A stretch of DNA of 64,000 bases from Pseudomonadota bacterium (GCA_020161775.1 JAIUOW010000001.1:62001-126000), one strand, 5' to 3'. Positions 1-8,909 are shown, counted from the stretch's first letter. Translations and numbers: made by a program. Notes: generated from the sequence alone by a model not told the origin.

Positions 1-778
1 GCATGGTGGCCGGCTCCAGGCCCAGGCCCTGCAGCAGCTGCAGGTAAAAGCGTTCCTCAATCGCGCCCACCGCCATCTGGCGGCCGTCCGCGGTCATGTA
101 GCAGCGGTACCAGGGCACGCCGCCGTCGATCACGTTGGACGCGGGGGCGTCGTTCCAGGCGCCCGCGCCCAGGCGGGCAAATACGGCGGTCAGCAGATGC
201 AGGCTGCCGGCGGTCATGGCGGTGTCCACCACGCAGCCCGCGCCGCTGGCCGCGCGCGCATGCAGCGCGGCGCCAATGCCTGCAGCGGCGTACAGCGCGC
301 CCGCGGCCAGGTCGCCCACCAGGTTCACCGGTACGGTGTCGGTGCCGCAGGCATGCAGCGCCCCGGCCATGGCGATGTAATTGATGTCATGCCCGGCGCG
401 TGGCGCCCAGGGGCCCGCGCGGTCCCAGCCCACGATGCGTGCGTACACCAGGCCGGGCGCGCGCGCATGGCAGTCCGCCGGACCCAGGCCCAGGCGCTCC
501 ATCACACCGGGGCGAAAGCCCTCCAGCAGCACATCGGCCTTCGCGATGGCGTCCATGGCTTCGGCCCGGCCCTGTGCCGTCTTGAGGTCCAGCGTGCGCG
601 TGTCGCGCTGCCAGGTGCCGATGTCGGCCCCGGCGGCCACCGGCACGCCCAGCGGCTGCGCCTGCGGGTTCTGGATGCGCAGCACCTGCGCGCCCTGCTG
701 GGCCAGCCACCAGGCGCAAAACGGCACGCCCCCCACGGTGGCGAACTCCACAACGCGCAGGCCGGCGTAGGGTTTCAT
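1..778 (-). CDS. CaiB/BaiF-family CoA-transferase, 3' end cut by window edge
   Basis: About 259 N-terminal residues are visible and the gene runs off the left edge, so its C-terminus is unseen. The protein begins MKPYAGLRVVEFATVGGVPF, the usual class III CoA-transferase opening, followed by LLEGFRPGVMERLGLGP, which carries the family's N/GFRPG turn, and by GHDINYIAMAGALH, typical of alpha-methylacyl-CoA racemase-like members. Class III enzymes move CoA between carboxylic acids; racemase-like members epimerise 2-methylacyl-CoA. The start codon overlaps the stop of the upstream acyl-CoA dehydrogenase as ATGA, so the two are probably translationally coupled. The substrate cannot be told from sequence. 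Confidence 0.88.
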   Translation of the reverse strand, partial: MKPYAGLRVVEFATVGGVPFCAWWLAQQGAQVLRIQNPQAQPLGVPVAAGADIGTWQRDTRTLDLKTAQGRAEAMDAIAKADVLLEGFRPGVMERLGLGPADCHARAPGLVYARIVGWDRAGPWAPRAGHDINYIAMAGALHACGTDTVPVNLVGDLAAGALYAAAGIGAALHARAASGAGCVVDTAMTAGSLHLLTAVFARLGAGAWNDAPASNVIDGGVPWYRCYMTADGRQMAVGAIEERFYLQLLQGLGLEPATM

Positions 779-1968
779 GCGGCGTCCGCCTGCATGTCCG
801 CTTCCATCTGCGCCTGCACCTGCGCCACCGTGCGTTTGGCGATGTTGACCAGATGGATCTGGCTGGTGCCCTCGTACAGGCGGAACAGCCGCACGTCGCG
901 GTAAAAGCGTTCGGCCACGTTGTCGGCAATGTAGCCGCCGCCGCCAAACACCTGCACCGCGCTGTCGGCCACGCGGCCGCACATTTCGGAGGCGAACAGT
1001 TTGCACATGGACGCTTCCATGGTCACGTCCTGCCCGTCGTCGCGCTTGCGGGCAGTCTCCAGCACCAGCGCGCGGGCGGCATGCACGTCGGTGTTGCTCT
1101 GCGCAATCATCTGCTGCACCAGCTGGAAGTCAGCCACCGGCTGGCCGAACTGGCGGCGCTGGGTGGCGCGGCGCACCATCTCCTCCACCAGACGGATGGC
1201 CGGGCCCACGCACAGGCCGGCCAGGTTGATGCGCTGCTTGTTCAGCGCGCGCATGGCGGTGCGAAAGCCGTGGCCCAGGTTGGCCTCGCCGCCCACGATG
1301 GCGCTGGCCGGCACGCGGCAGCCGTCCAGCAGCACCTCGCCCACCGGCGAGCCGTGCTGGCCCAGCTTGCGGTAGGCCGGTGGCGTGGACAGGCCGGGCG
1401 TGCCGCGCTCCACCAGAAACGCGGTAATGCCCGCCGCGCCCTTGCCCTGCGGATCGGTCCGGGCAAACACGGTGAACAGGCCCGCAATCGGTGCGTTGGT
1501 GATGAAGCACTTGTGACCGCTGATGCGGTAGAAGTCGCCTTCGCGCACGGCCACGGTCTTCAAGGCCGTCGCATCGGAGCCCGCCTCGGGCTCGGTCAGC
1601 GCAAAGCAGCCCGTCAGCTCGCCGCTGGCCAGCAGCGGCAGCCAGCGCTGGCGTTGCTCGGGCGTGCCGTCCACCACCAGGGATTCAGACGCAATGCCGG
1701 TGTTGCCGCCAAAGCGCGCGCGAAAGGTGGTGGCGCCCTGCGACACCTCGATGTTCACGCGGGCCAGCTCCTCGGTGGTGAGGCCCGCGCCGCCATAGGC
1801 TTCGGGGATGCTGTGGCCAAACAGGCCCAGGGCGCGCATGCGGTCCACCAGCGACTCCGGGATTTCGTCACTGCGGTCAACGGCTTCTTCCAGCGGAATG
1901 CATTCATCGCGGATGAAGCGGCGCACCTGCGCAATGAGCTGTTCGAATTGTTCGGGGTTACGGATCAT
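775..1968 (-). CDS. acyl-CoA dehydrogenase
   Basis: A 397-residue flavoprotein of normal family length that should oxidise an acyl-CoA to the 2-enoyl-CoA and pass electrons to ETF. Both signatures are visible: CFALTEPEAGSDATALK in the FAD-binding middle domain, and YRDVRLFRLYEGTSQIH near the C-terminus, where the Glu before GTSQ is at the usual catalytic-base position. The C-terminal arginine-rich helix RRATQRRQFGQPVADFQ is also typical. It lies 27 bp downstream of the IclR gene and overlaps the CoA-transferase by ATGA, so an iclR-acd-caiB operon is likely. Chain length and branching preference of the substrate are unknown. Confidence 0.93.
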   Translation of the reverse strand: MIRNPEQFEQLIAQVRRFIRDECIPLEEAVDRSDEIPESLVDRMRALGLFGHSIPEAYGGAGLTTEELARVNIEVSQGATTFRARFGGNTGIASESLVVDGTPEQRQRWLPLLASGELTGCFALTEPEAGSDATALKTVAVREGDFYRISGHKCFITNAPIAGLFTVFARTDPQGKGAAGITAFLVERGTPGLSTPPAYRKLGQHGSPVGEVLLDGCRVPASAIVGGEANLGHGFRTAMRALNKQRINLAGLCVGPAIRLVEEMVRRATQRRQFGQPVADFQLVQQMIAQSNTDVHAARALVLETARKRDDGQDVTMEASMCKLFASEMCGRVADSAVQVFGGGGYIADNVAERFYRDVRLFRLYEGTSQIHLVNIAKRTVAQVQAQMEADMQADAA

Positions 1969-1995
1969 GGGTTCGTGTACGGTGGGTGAACGGGA

Positions 1996-2850
1996 TTACT
2001 GGATGCCGCAGGCCACTTCGATCTGGCGGATGGCATCCATCAGGCGCGGCGCAACGTCGCGCTCCAGCGTGTCCTTGCCCAGGCGGTACGCGGACAGCGT
2101 GCAGTTCAGTGCCATGGGCTCCTCGCGCGGGGGCACGCGGATGGGCGCGCCCACGGCATGGACTTCCTTGCGCCAGTCGCCGCGCGAATGGCACCAGCCG
2201 CGCGCGGCAAAGGCCTTCTGGTCGGCGTCCAGCACGGGCTTGTCCAGCGCGTAGCGCTTGGGGTCTTCCAGCTTCAGGTGGTTCAGGATGGCGGTGCGCT
2301 CGGCCGGCGGAGCTGACAGCACCAGCGCCCGCCCCATGGAAGTGGACAAAAGCGGCCGCGTGCTGCCGATGTCGGGCTGGTAGATGTTGCCCTGGTCCAC
2401 GCGGCAGGTGTCCACATAGACCACGTTGGTGCGGTCACGCATGCCCAGGTTGACGGTGCAGCCAGTTTCGCGCGCCACCTGCTCCATGAACGGCCGCGCG
2501 ATCTGACGCATGCGCATGTTGGCCAGCAGCGGGTAACCCAGCGACAGCACACCCGAGCCCAGGCGGTATTTCTGCAGCCCTTCCACGCGGCTCAGGTAGC
2601 CCAGCAGCGTGAGCGTGTACGTCAGGCGCGAGACGGTCGGCTTGGGCAGGCCGGTGCGGTCGGAAATCTCGCGGTTGCCCAGCACCGGGTCCACGGCAGT
2701 GAACGCACGCAGCACCTCCATGCCACGCGCCAGGTTCATCGAGAACTGGCGGTCGGCCGTGAGGTCATGGGGGTTGACCAGTCCGGGCAATGCGATGGCT
2801 TGCATGGGGCGTCGTGCGGTACGTGGTGTGACGGTGCTGCTTTTTTTCAT
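1996..2850 (-). CDS. IclR-family transcriptional regulator
   Basis: 284 residues from the ATG at 2850 (MKKSSTVTPR). An in-frame TTG at 2877 would add nine residues but looks less likely. The N-terminal winged helix spans about residues 37-95 (MEVLRAFTAVDPVLGNREIS, then TGLPKPTVSRLTYTLTLLGY as recognition helix). The rest is the IclR effector domain, with the conserved STSMGRALVLS segment and a C-terminal SAYRLGKDTLERDVAPRLMD. IclR proteins bind small acids or acyl-type ligands and commonly control adjacent catabolic genes. Here the gene heads an acyl-CoA dehydrogenase/CoA-transferase unit and is divergent from another CoA-transferase, so it probably controls both sides. Confidence 0.92.
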   Translation of the reverse strand: MKKSSTVTPRTARRPMQAIALPGLVNPHDLTADRQFSMNLARGMEVLRAFTAVDPVLGNREISDRTGLPKPTVSRLTYTLTLLGYLSRVEGLQKYRLGSGVLSLGYPLLANMRMRQIARPFMEQVARETGCTVNLGMRDRTNVVYVDTCRVDQGNIYQPDIGSTRPLLSTSMGRALVLSAPPAERTAILNHLKLEDPKRYALDKPVLDADQKAFAARGWCHSRGDWRKEVHAVGAPIRVPPREEPMALNCTLSAYRLGKDTLERDVAPRLMDAIRQIEVACGIQ

Positions 2851-2951
2851 GATCGGCGGGGGTGGATGGAGCGTCAATGCTTTCAGGGCAGGTGTTTCGC
2901 TGTGCGAAATGCTGATTGTGGTGGGCGGCGCGCTCTGGCAAAACCCCGGCC
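2851..2951. promoter_or_regulatory. divergent iclR/CoA-transferase control region
   Basis: About 100 bp separate the divergent start codons of the IclR regulator (2850) and the CoA-transferase (2952). Any promoters and operators for both genes must lie here or inside the ends. I see no convincing -10/-35 pair or obvious Shine-Dalgarno sequence for either gene, so the call rests on geometry and on the usual habits of IclR regulators. Confidence 0.4.
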
Positions 2952-4145
2952 ATGACTACTCCCTCAAAAGGCGCGCTGTCCGGCGTGCGCATCCTGGACA
3001 TGGCCACCGTACTGGCCGCGCCCTTTGGCGCCACGCTGTGCGCCGACCACGGCGCCGACGTCGTCAAGCTGGAGCTGCCCGACGGCAGCGACCCGCTGCG
3101 CGGCCTGCAACCGGCAGGGCTGTGGTTCAAGGTGGCCAACCGCGGCAAGCGCGGGCTGTCGCTGGACGTGCGCAAGCCGCGCGGGCGCGAACTGCTGCTG
3201 AAAATGCTGCCTGACTTTGACGTGCTGGTGGAGAACTTCCGCACCGGCACGATGGACCGCTGGGGCCTGGACAAGGACACGTTGCTGGCGGCCAACCCGC
3301 GCCTGGTCATCCTGCGCCTGACCGGTTTTGGCCAGACGGGGCCTTATGCGGCGCGTCCCGGCTTTGCGCGCATTTTTGAAGCCATGAGCGGCTTCACCAA
3401 CCTGGCCGGCGAGGAAGGCGGCGCGCCGCTGCACATGAACTTCCCGGTGGGCGATGCGGTGGCCGGGGTGTTTGCCGCGTTCTCCATCGCGTCCGAGATC
3501 GCGCGACTGCGCGGTGACCCGCAGGCGCGCGGTTGCGAGGTGGACCTGGCCGCGACCGAGGCGCTGTTCCGCCTGCTGGACCCGCTGGCAGTGGAGCATG
3601 AAAAGCTGGGCCTGGTGCGCCGGCCTGCTGGCAACTGCGCGAGCTACACCGCGCCGTCCAACATGTACATGAGCAGCGAACGCGTGTTCTTCTCGCTGGT
3701 GGCATCGTCCAACCCCATCTTCGTGCGTCTTGCCAGCGCAGTGGGCCGGCCCGAATGGACCACTGACCCGCGATTTGCGACCAACCCCGCGCGGGTAGCG
3801 AACCTGCGTGCGCTGGACGAAATGCTGGCGGCGTGGTTCATTGCACGGCCGTGGAGCGAGATCGAATCCACACTGGAAGCCGAGGGCATTCCGTTCAGCA
3901 AGGTGTATTCGATCGAAGACATCGAGCGCGACCCGCAGTTCATCGCGCGCGAGGCCATCGTGCGGCTGCCTGACGCCGAACACGGCAGCCTGCCCGCCCC
4001 CTGCATCGTGCCGCGCGTGCCAGGCCGCGAGATGCCCGTGCCACGCACCGGCCCCGCAACGGGCGAGCACAACGCCGAGCTGCTGGGCGCCTATGGCGTG
4101 GATGCGGTGTCGCTGGAAGCGCTGCGCGCGCAAGGAGTGGTCTGA
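2952..4145 (+). CDS. CaiB/BaiF-family CoA-transferase
   Basis: 397 residues from ATG 2952 (MTTPSKGALSGVRILDMATV); a TTG 36 bp upstream is in frame but less likely. Class III CoA-transferase features are clear: LCADHGADVVKLELPDGSDP with the conserved GADVVKxE segment holding the active-site Asp region, then ANRGKRGLSLDVRKPRGREL, DVLVENFRTGTMDRWGL and RLTGFGQTGPYAARPGF. The likely reaction is transfer of CoA to an organic acid, feeding the dehydrogenases nearby. The gene is divergent from the IclR regulator. Its last 55 bp overlap, in antisense, the 3' end of the ATPase gene on the other strand. The specific acid is unknown. Confidence 0.92.
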   Translation: MTTPSKGALSGVRILDMATVLAAPFGATLCADHGADVVKLELPDGSDPLRGLQPAGLWFKVANRGKRGLSLDVRKPRGRELLLKMLPDFDVLVENFRTGTMDRWGLDKDTLLAANPRLVILRLTGFGQTGPYAARPGFARIFEAMSGFTNLAGEEGGAPLHMNFPVGDAVAGVFAAFSIASEIARLRGDPQARGCEVDLAATEALFRLLDPLAVEHEKLGLVRRPAGNCASYTAPSNMYMSSERVFFSLVASSNPIFVRLASAVGRPEWTTDPRFATNPARVANLRALDEMLAAWFIARPWSEIESTLEAEGIPFSKVYSIEDIERDPQFIAREAIVRLPDAEHGSLPAPCIVPRVPGREMPVPRTGPATGEHNAELLGAYGVDAVSLEALRAQGVV

Positions 4146-5320
4146 CCATCATTTGCCGTCGCGCCCTGTTCCGAACGTGTCCAGACTGCATGCTGGGGGT
4201 CCTCGATATGCCAGAGGCCTCTTCCCGCATTCCAGATCAGGGATTCCCTGCGCAACCTCTCAAGCGCGCTTTGAACCCCTGATTTGGTCGGACGTTCAAC
4301 CTTGATGCGGGTTGCGTCCTGGCTCATCAGCGCCGCATAGTCGCGCAAGGCACCCTCATCAAACGGCGTGAACTTGTCGCCCAGCCTGGCCATGCGGCGG
4401 AACACCGCTGCGTCCAGCGCCTCCATGGACCGCAGCGACGCCAGGAAAGTCTGTCGCGCATGCTCCATGCTCGCCCCGGCCCGTTCCACAAACACGCGGT
4501 CGATGGTGTTTGCATCGAATGCCGGCTCGTCCTCCATTGACTTGAGCAGGCGCTGCAGGTATTCGGGCCGCCTGCTGAACACATCAAACCCCTGGCGGAT
4601 CACGGGCAATGAAAGACAGGTCTTGAACGTTGACCTGTCCAGAACCCACTGCAGATAGGCATCGCCAAGTTCGGGCAGATGCTCCTCCTTGGCACCAAAG
4701 AAGGCCTGGTCCTTGGATGACACCAACGTTCTGAGACGGTCGCTGTTGGACCCGGTGGCGACGAACCGGAAGCCCTTGCCCTCGCCCAGGATCATGGCGT
4801 CGCGCGCCGCTTTCAGGGCAAACAGCGTATCGCGCCCATCGTCTGTTGCCTGGGCGTGCTGGGCTTCGTCCACCACCATCACGATCGGCTTGTCACTGGC
4901 TGCGCCCAGCTTTTCCAGCGTCCGCGCGAGGCTGTCGCCCTCCTTCGTGCCGATGGCGTCGAGGTCCATCTCAAGCCCGCCGATCCTGACCTTCTTCAGC
5001 CCCATCGCGGTGGCGGTCTTGAGCACGACGCCGCTTTCGTGAAGGATCGCGTCACGGATGGCCGAGATGATGACCCTGGCCGGGCTGAGCGAACGCTGTT
5101 CCCACAGGTCGGCATAAATCACCACGGCGCCTGCTTCACGCAGCACGGGCAACAGGTCCGCGCGGATGAACGTGGTCTTGCCGGTGCGACGGGGCGCCGA
5201 CAGGAACAGCCCCGACTTGTAAACCGGATCGCTCAGCCGGTGGACGAGGTCCTCCGCCAGCTGGCGGCGGTGAAAAATATGTTCGCGGTCCCGCGCAAAC
5301 GAGATGGGCTTGATCGCCAT
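4091..5320 (-). CDS. orphan AAA+ family ATPase with C-terminal winged-helix-like region
   Basis: 409 residues. A P-loop is present at about 41-50 (SAPRRTGKTT), a Walker B at about 146-152 (IVMVVDE, followed by AQHA), and a sensor-1-like FRFVATGSNSDR near 184-195. The last third is helical and contains SGVQSALERLRRESLIWNAG plus GLWHIEDP, resembling the winged helix of ORC/Cdc6- or STAND-type ATPases. No transmembrane segment or nuclease motif was seen. It is a single gene among acyl-CoA metabolism genes, with an AT-rich upstream region (about 5330-5405) unlike its neighbours. The last 17 codons are read through the 3' end of the convergent CoA-transferase, suggesting the gene was inserted there and took its stop from the neighbour. 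Function unknown; a defence or mobile-element cargo role is possible but unproven. Confidence 0.75.
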   Translation of the reverse strand: MAIKPISFARDREHIFHRRQLAEDLVHRLSDPVYKSGLFLSAPRRTGKTTFIRADLLPVLREAGAVVIYADLWEQRSLSPARVIISAIRDAILHESGVVLKTATAMGLKKVRIGGLEMDLDAIGTKEGDSLARTLEKLGAASDKPIVMVVDEAQHAQATDDGRDTLFALKAARDAMILGEGKGFRFVATGSNSDRLRTLVSSKDQAFFGAKEEHLPELGDAYLQWVLDRSTFKTCLSLPVIRQGFDVFSRRPEYLQRLLKSMEDEPAFDANTIDRVFVERAGASMEHARQTFLASLRSMEALDAAVFRRMARLGDKFTPFDEGALRDYAALMSQDATRIKVERPTKSGVQSALERLRRESLIWNAGRGLWHIEDPQHAVWTRSEQGATANDGQTTPCARSASSDTASTP

Positions 5321-5408
5321 GGCACTCCCTGAAGTAGTCGGAAGTATGCCAATTTCCAGCGAGTATGTGGAATTATTTGAGTTCTTTTATATTAATTTTT
5401 ACCTGCAA

Positions 5409-6623
5409 TCAGTACTCTGTTAGCGGCCCATCGCGCAGGCAGGGATTGCGCTCGGCGCTGGCGGCGCGTCGCGCCACGTCGCGGCCGATGACCGTCTTGT
5501 GCACCTCGCTGGCGCCTTCACCGATCTGGTTGAGCTTGGCGTCACGGAAGAACCGCTCCAGCGGAAAGTCCTGCAGGTAACCACGCCCGCCGGTCAGTTG
5601 CAGCGCGTCGGTCACCACCTTCATGCACAGGTCGGTGGCGTGCAGCTTGGCCATGGAAGCGAAGGTGGCGGTGTCGGCGTCCCCCCGGTCGTACTTCTGC
5701 GCGGCCACATGCACCAGCGCGCGGGACGCCTCGATCTGCGTGACCATGTCGGCCAGCATCCACTGCACGCCCTGATGGCTGCCCAGCGGCTTGCCGAAGG
5801 TGCTGCGGTCACAGGCATAGGTGGCCGCGATCTCCACCGCGCCAATGGCCCGGCCCAGCGCCATGGCGGCATGGCCGATGCGTGCGCGCAGCAGGGCGTC
5901 CTGCGCCAGCGCAAAGCCGTCGCCTTCTTCACCCAGGCGGTGGGTGGCGGGCACGCGCACGTCGGTGAAGGCCAGGGTGGAAATCGGCACACCAAACCAG
6001 CCGAGCTTGCCCACCTCGGCGCTGATGTGCACGCCGGGCGCATCGCGCGCCACCAGCAGGCCGATGAAGCCGTCGCCGTCTTCAAGCCGGGCGATCACCA
6101 TCAGCCAGTCGGCCGTGGTGGCCCGGGTAATGAATTTCTTGCCGCCGTTCAGGATGTAGCCGTCGCCATCACGCCGGGCCCGGCTGGCCAGGCCGCGCAC
6201 ATCCGAGCCCGCGCCGGTTTCGGTCAAGGCAAACGCCGTCTGGATCTCGCCCGTGCACAGCCGGGGCAGCAGCTCGGCGCGCAAGGCAGGCGACGCCCCC
6301 GCCACCACCGCGCGCGCCGACAGGTCGGTGCCCGTGATCATGGACGCCGACGTACTGCACACGCGGCCCAGCTCTTCAATGATGCGGATGCGCAGCACCT
6401 GGCGCGCATCGGTGCCGCCGTATTCCCGAGGAAAGGCCGTGCCCACGATGCCCTCGCGCGCCAGCGTGCGGAAGGTGTCCCAGGCAAATACGTCGCGCCG
6501 CGCCACGGTGGCGGCCTGCGGGCCAAACACGTCGCGGCACAGGGCGCGTACCCTGGCCACCATGGCCTGTTCTTCAGCGTCCAGCGCCGCCAGCAGGTGG
6601 TCGGAGAAAAGTCGGTCGGTCAT
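5409..6623 (-). CDS. acyl-CoA dehydrogenase
   Basis: 404 residues from ATG 6623 (MTDRLFSDHLLAALDAEEQ); an ATG nine bases upstream (MAAMTDR) is equally possible. Signatures are FALTETGAGSDVRGLA in the FAD-binding middle domain and RFFRDAKLNQIGEGASEVHK at the C-terminus, where Glu of GEGAS is at the catalytic-base position. The segment LTGGRGYLQDFPLERFFRD matches short/branched-chain and isovaleryl-type dehydrogenases. Electrons would go to ETF. The gene is divergent from the AcuI-like reductase, 91 bp apart. It shares no close sequence with the dehydrogenase at 775-1968 apart from family motifs, so it is not a recent duplicate. The exact substrate is unknown. Confidence 0.92.
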   Translation of the reverse strand: MTDRLFSDHLLAALDAEEQAMVARVRALCRDVFGPQAATVARRDVFAWDTFRTLAREGIVGTAFPREYGGTDARQVLRIRIIEELGRVCSTSASMITGTDLSARAVVAGASPALRAELLPRLCTGEIQTAFALTETGAGSDVRGLASRARRDGDGYILNGGKKFITRATTADWLMVIARLEDGDGFIGLLVARDAPGVHISAEVGKLGWFGVPISTLAFTDVRVPATHRLGEEGDGFALAQDALLRARIGHAAMALGRAIGAVEIAATYACDRSTFGKPLGSHQGVQWMLADMVTQIEASRALVHVAAQKYDRGDADTATFASMAKLHATDLCMKVVTDALQLTGGRGYLQDFPLERFFRDAKLNQIGEGASEVHKTVIGRDVARRAASAERNPCLRDGPLTEY

Positions 6624-6714
6624 GGCGGCCATCTTGGCAGCGCGCGGACAAAAGTCGAGCAGGTATTTCGACAGGCGAAACACCTGCTTGCAACAGGCTG
6701 GCGCGCATGGTGTC

Positions 6715-7725
6715 ATGGCCACCATGCAAGCTGACCTCCCCACCGATTTCCCGTGCCTGCGCACGCACAGCGGCGCTGACGGCGTCACCAGCCGGCTGGA
6801 GCGCATGGCGCCGGCCGACCTGTCGGCGGGCGAGGTGCTGATCCGCAACCGATTTGCCGGCGTCAACTACAAGGACTGCCTGTCCATCCTAGGCCGGGCC
6901 AGGATCATTGAAAGCTACCCGCGCATTGCCGGCATCGAAGCCGTGGGCGAGGTGGTGCACAGCAGCGACGCGCGTTTCGCGCCGGGCCAGCCGGTGATCG
7001 TGCATGGCTTTCGCACGGGCATCGCATTCGATGGCGGTTTCGCGCAGTACCTGCGTGCCCCCGCAGCCCACGTGATGCCGCTGCCTGCGGGCCTGGACGC
7101 GTGGCAGGCCGCGGTGATCGGTGTGCCCGGCTTCACCGCCGGCATGGCGCTGGACCGCTTCATGCAGGCGGGGCTCACAGCCGCATCCGGCGCGGTGGCC
7201 GTCAGCGGCGCCAGCGGCGCGGTGGGCATGCTGGCCACGGCCATCCTGTCACGCGCGGGCTGGCAGGTGTGCGCGCTCACGCGCAAGCCTGAACAGGCGG
7301 ATGCGCTGCGGGCACTGGGCGCAAGCGAAATCCTTGATGCGGCCGTGGTGAATGCCCCGCCGCGCGCGCTGGAGAAAGCCCGCTTTGCCGCGGCCATCGA
7401 CAACGTGGGCGGCGCCACACTGGCCTGGCTGTTGCGTTCCACCCAAGAGGGCGGCTGCGTGGCCTCGGTAGGCAATGCCGCGGGCAACAGCTTTGACGGC
7501 AGCGTGCTGCCCTTCATCATGCGCGGCATCCAGCACTTTGGCGTGGTGGCCAATGCGCCCTGGCCGGTGCGCGAGCGTGTGTGGGGCCATCTGGGCACAG
7601 ACTGGCGCCCGTCGTTCGAGGCCCTGGGGCCCCATGTCCGGCAGATTGCGCTGGATGCCTTGCCCGCGCACGCATCCGCGCAGCTGGACGGGATGACGGC
7701 GGGGCGGACGCTCGTGGCTTTCTGA
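6715..7725 (+). CDS. acuI: AcuI/YhdH-type NADPH-dependent MDR reductase (acrylyl-CoA reductase family)
   Basis: 336 residues from ATG 6715 (MATMQADLPTDFP); ATG 6724 is an alternative. This is a zinc-free medium-chain dehydrogenase/reductase: the catalytic domain opens with NRFAGVNYKDCLSILGRA, typical of YhdH/YhfP/AcuI, and the Rossmann motif is GASGAVGMLATAILSRAGW at about residues 163-180. YhdH-like proteins reduce acrylyl-CoA to propionyl-CoA with NADPH and detoxify acrylyl-CoA from DMSP or 3-hydroxypropionate. Being divergent from an acyl-CoA dehydrogenase fits enoyl-CoA chemistry. The symbol is by family likeness only; quinone-oxidoreductase-type activity is an alternative reading. Confidence 0.8.
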   Translation: MATMQADLPTDFPCLRTHSGADGVTSRLERMAPADLSAGEVLIRNRFAGVNYKDCLSILGRARIIESYPRIAGIEAVGEVVHSSDARFAPGQPVIVHGFRTGIAFDGGFAQYLRAPAAHVMPLPAGLDAWQAAVIGVPGFTAGMALDRFMQAGLTAASGAVAVSGASGAVGMLATAILSRAGWQVCALTRKPEQADALRALGASEILDAAVVNAPPRALEKARFAAAIDNVGGATLAWLLRSTQEGGCVASVGNAAGNSFDGSVLPFIMRGIQHFGVVANAPWPVRERVWGHLGTDWRPSFEALGPHVRQIALDALPAHASAQLDGMTAGRTLVAF

Positions 7726-7729
7726 GCTG

Positions 7730-7906
7730 CTAGAACACCCGCTCCAGAATCAGCACGCCGAAAAAACCCAAGGCCGCGATGATGGTCCATTTGAGCGTCA
7801 CAAGACCCGCGCGCTTGTACTTGTCCTGCCCCGTGCCTGCGTAGAAGGCAAACAGCACCGCCGCTGCAATCAGCAGCAGCATGATGGCCCAGCGGAACAG
7901 CAGCAT
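7730..7906 (-). CDS. 58-residue two-helix membrane protein downstream of lpxC
   Basis: Opens with MLLFRWAIMLLLIAAAVLFA and ends with a second hydrophobic stretch followed by LILERVF. Two membrane helices (about residues 4-22 and 38-54) flank a short basic, polar loop (GTGQDKYKRAG). The start codon lies 3 bp after the lpxC stop, so it is almost certainly the last gene of the dcw transcript, and it ends 5 bp from the convergent AcuI-like gene. I do not recognise a characterised family. The placement suggests an inner-membrane protein linked to envelope or LPS biogenesis, but this is context only. Size and hydrophobic pattern support a real gene. Confidence 0.7.
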   Translation of the reverse strand: MLLFRWAIMLLLIAAAVLFAFYAGTGQDKYKRAGLVTLKWTIIAALGFFGVLILERVF

Positions 7907-7909
7907 GTT

Positions 7910-8833
7910 CTACCAGGCCCGCGCGGGTTGGGCAAAGCCGGCCGGCGCGAGTTTTTCGTCCTCAAAGGTGACGATCTCATACGCCTCGGGGTGCGACAGC
8001 AGCTCGCGCAGCAGCTTGTTGTTCAGCGCGTGGCCCGAGCGGAATGCGCTGTAGGCGGCCAGCAGCGGCTTGCCCACCAGGTACAGGTCGCCCATGGCGT
8101 CCAGGATCTTGTGCTTGACGAACTCGTCGTCATAGCGCAGCCCGTCGCTGTTGAGCACGCGGTAGTCGTCCATCACGATGGCATTGTCCAGCCCCCCGCC
8201 CAGGCCCAGGCCATTGGCGCGCATCATCTCCACGTCCTTGGTGAAGCCGAAGGTGCGGGCACGGGCAATGTCGCGCGTGTAGGAGCCGGAACCCAGGTCA
8301 AATTCCACGCTCTGGCCCGTGGAGTTGACCACGCGGTGGTCAAAGTCGATCTCGAAGCTCAGCTTGTAGCCGTGGTAGGGCACCAGGCGCGCCCACTTGA
8401 GGTTATCGCCCTGGCCTTCGCGCACTTCCACCAGCTGCGTCACGCGAATGAACCGCTTGGGCGCCTTTTGCAGTTCGATGCCGGCACTTTGCAGCAGGAA
8501 CACGAACGACGCCGATGAGCCGTCCAGGATGGGCACCTCTTCGGCGGTGATGTCCACGTACAGGTTGTCAATGCCAAGCCCGGCGCACGCCGACATCAGG
8601 TGCTCCACGGTATGTACCTTGGCACCACCGGTGGAGATGGTGGACGCCAGGCGCGTGTCCGTCACGGCCAGGGCCGAGATCGGGATGTCCACCGGCTGCG
8701 GCAGGTCTACCCTGCGGAACACGATGCCCGTGTCCGGCTGTGCAGGACGCAGCGTCAGCTCCACCCGCTGGCCGCTGTGCAGGCCCACGCCCACGGCTTT
8801 GGTCAGGGATTTGAGGGTACGTTGCTGGAGCAT
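7910..8833 (-). CDS. lpxC: UDP-3-O-acyl-N-acetylglucosamine deacetylase
   Basis: 307 residues from ATG 8833 ([20 protein letters not shown]), the expected length and opening. LpxC removes acetate from UDP-3-O-acyl-GlcNAc in the cytoplasm, the committed step of lipid A synthesis. Zinc and catalytic motifs are visible: HTVEHLMSA near residue 78, and [19 protein letters not shown], which carries the HxxxD zinc ligands. The C-terminal [17 protein letters not shown] holds the conserved catalytic His. It follows ftsZ in the dcw cluster, the usual proteobacterial order. A repeat-type hairpin element (8910-8990) lies in the ftsZ-lpxC spacer and may set their relative expression. Confidence 0.97.
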   Translation of the reverse strand: MLQQRTLKSLTKAVGVGLHSGQRVELTLRPAQPDTGIVFRRVDLPQPVDIPISALAVTDTRLASTISTGGAKVHTVEHLMSACAGLGIDNLYVDITAEEVPILDGSSASFVFLLQSAGIELQKAPKRFIRVTQLVEVREGQGDNLKWARLVPYHGYKLSFEIDFDHRVVNSTGQSVEFDLGSGSYTRDIARARTFGFTKDVEMMRANGLGLGGGLDNAIVMDDYRVLNSDGLRYDDEFVKHKILDAMGDLYLVGKPLLAAYSAFRSGHALNNKLLRELLSHPEAYEIVTFEDEKLAPAGFAQPARAW

Positions 8834-8909
8834 GGGCAAGATTTTAGGGACTCAAACAAAACCCGGCATACCAAAGGCCTACGAGCGCCAACGGTGCGAG
8901 CGTTCCAGT

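Noticed and set aside
853-1989. Long open frame (378 codons) on the plus strand across the first acyl-CoA dehydrogenase
   Set aside because: Antisense shadow of a clear dehydrogenase; His/Ala/Gly/Arg-rich composition typical of reverse frames in high-GC DNA.
2851-2877. Nine-codon upstream extension of the IclR gene from TTG
   Set aside because: No ribosome site and no conservation cue; ATG 2850 gives a normal IclR N-terminus.
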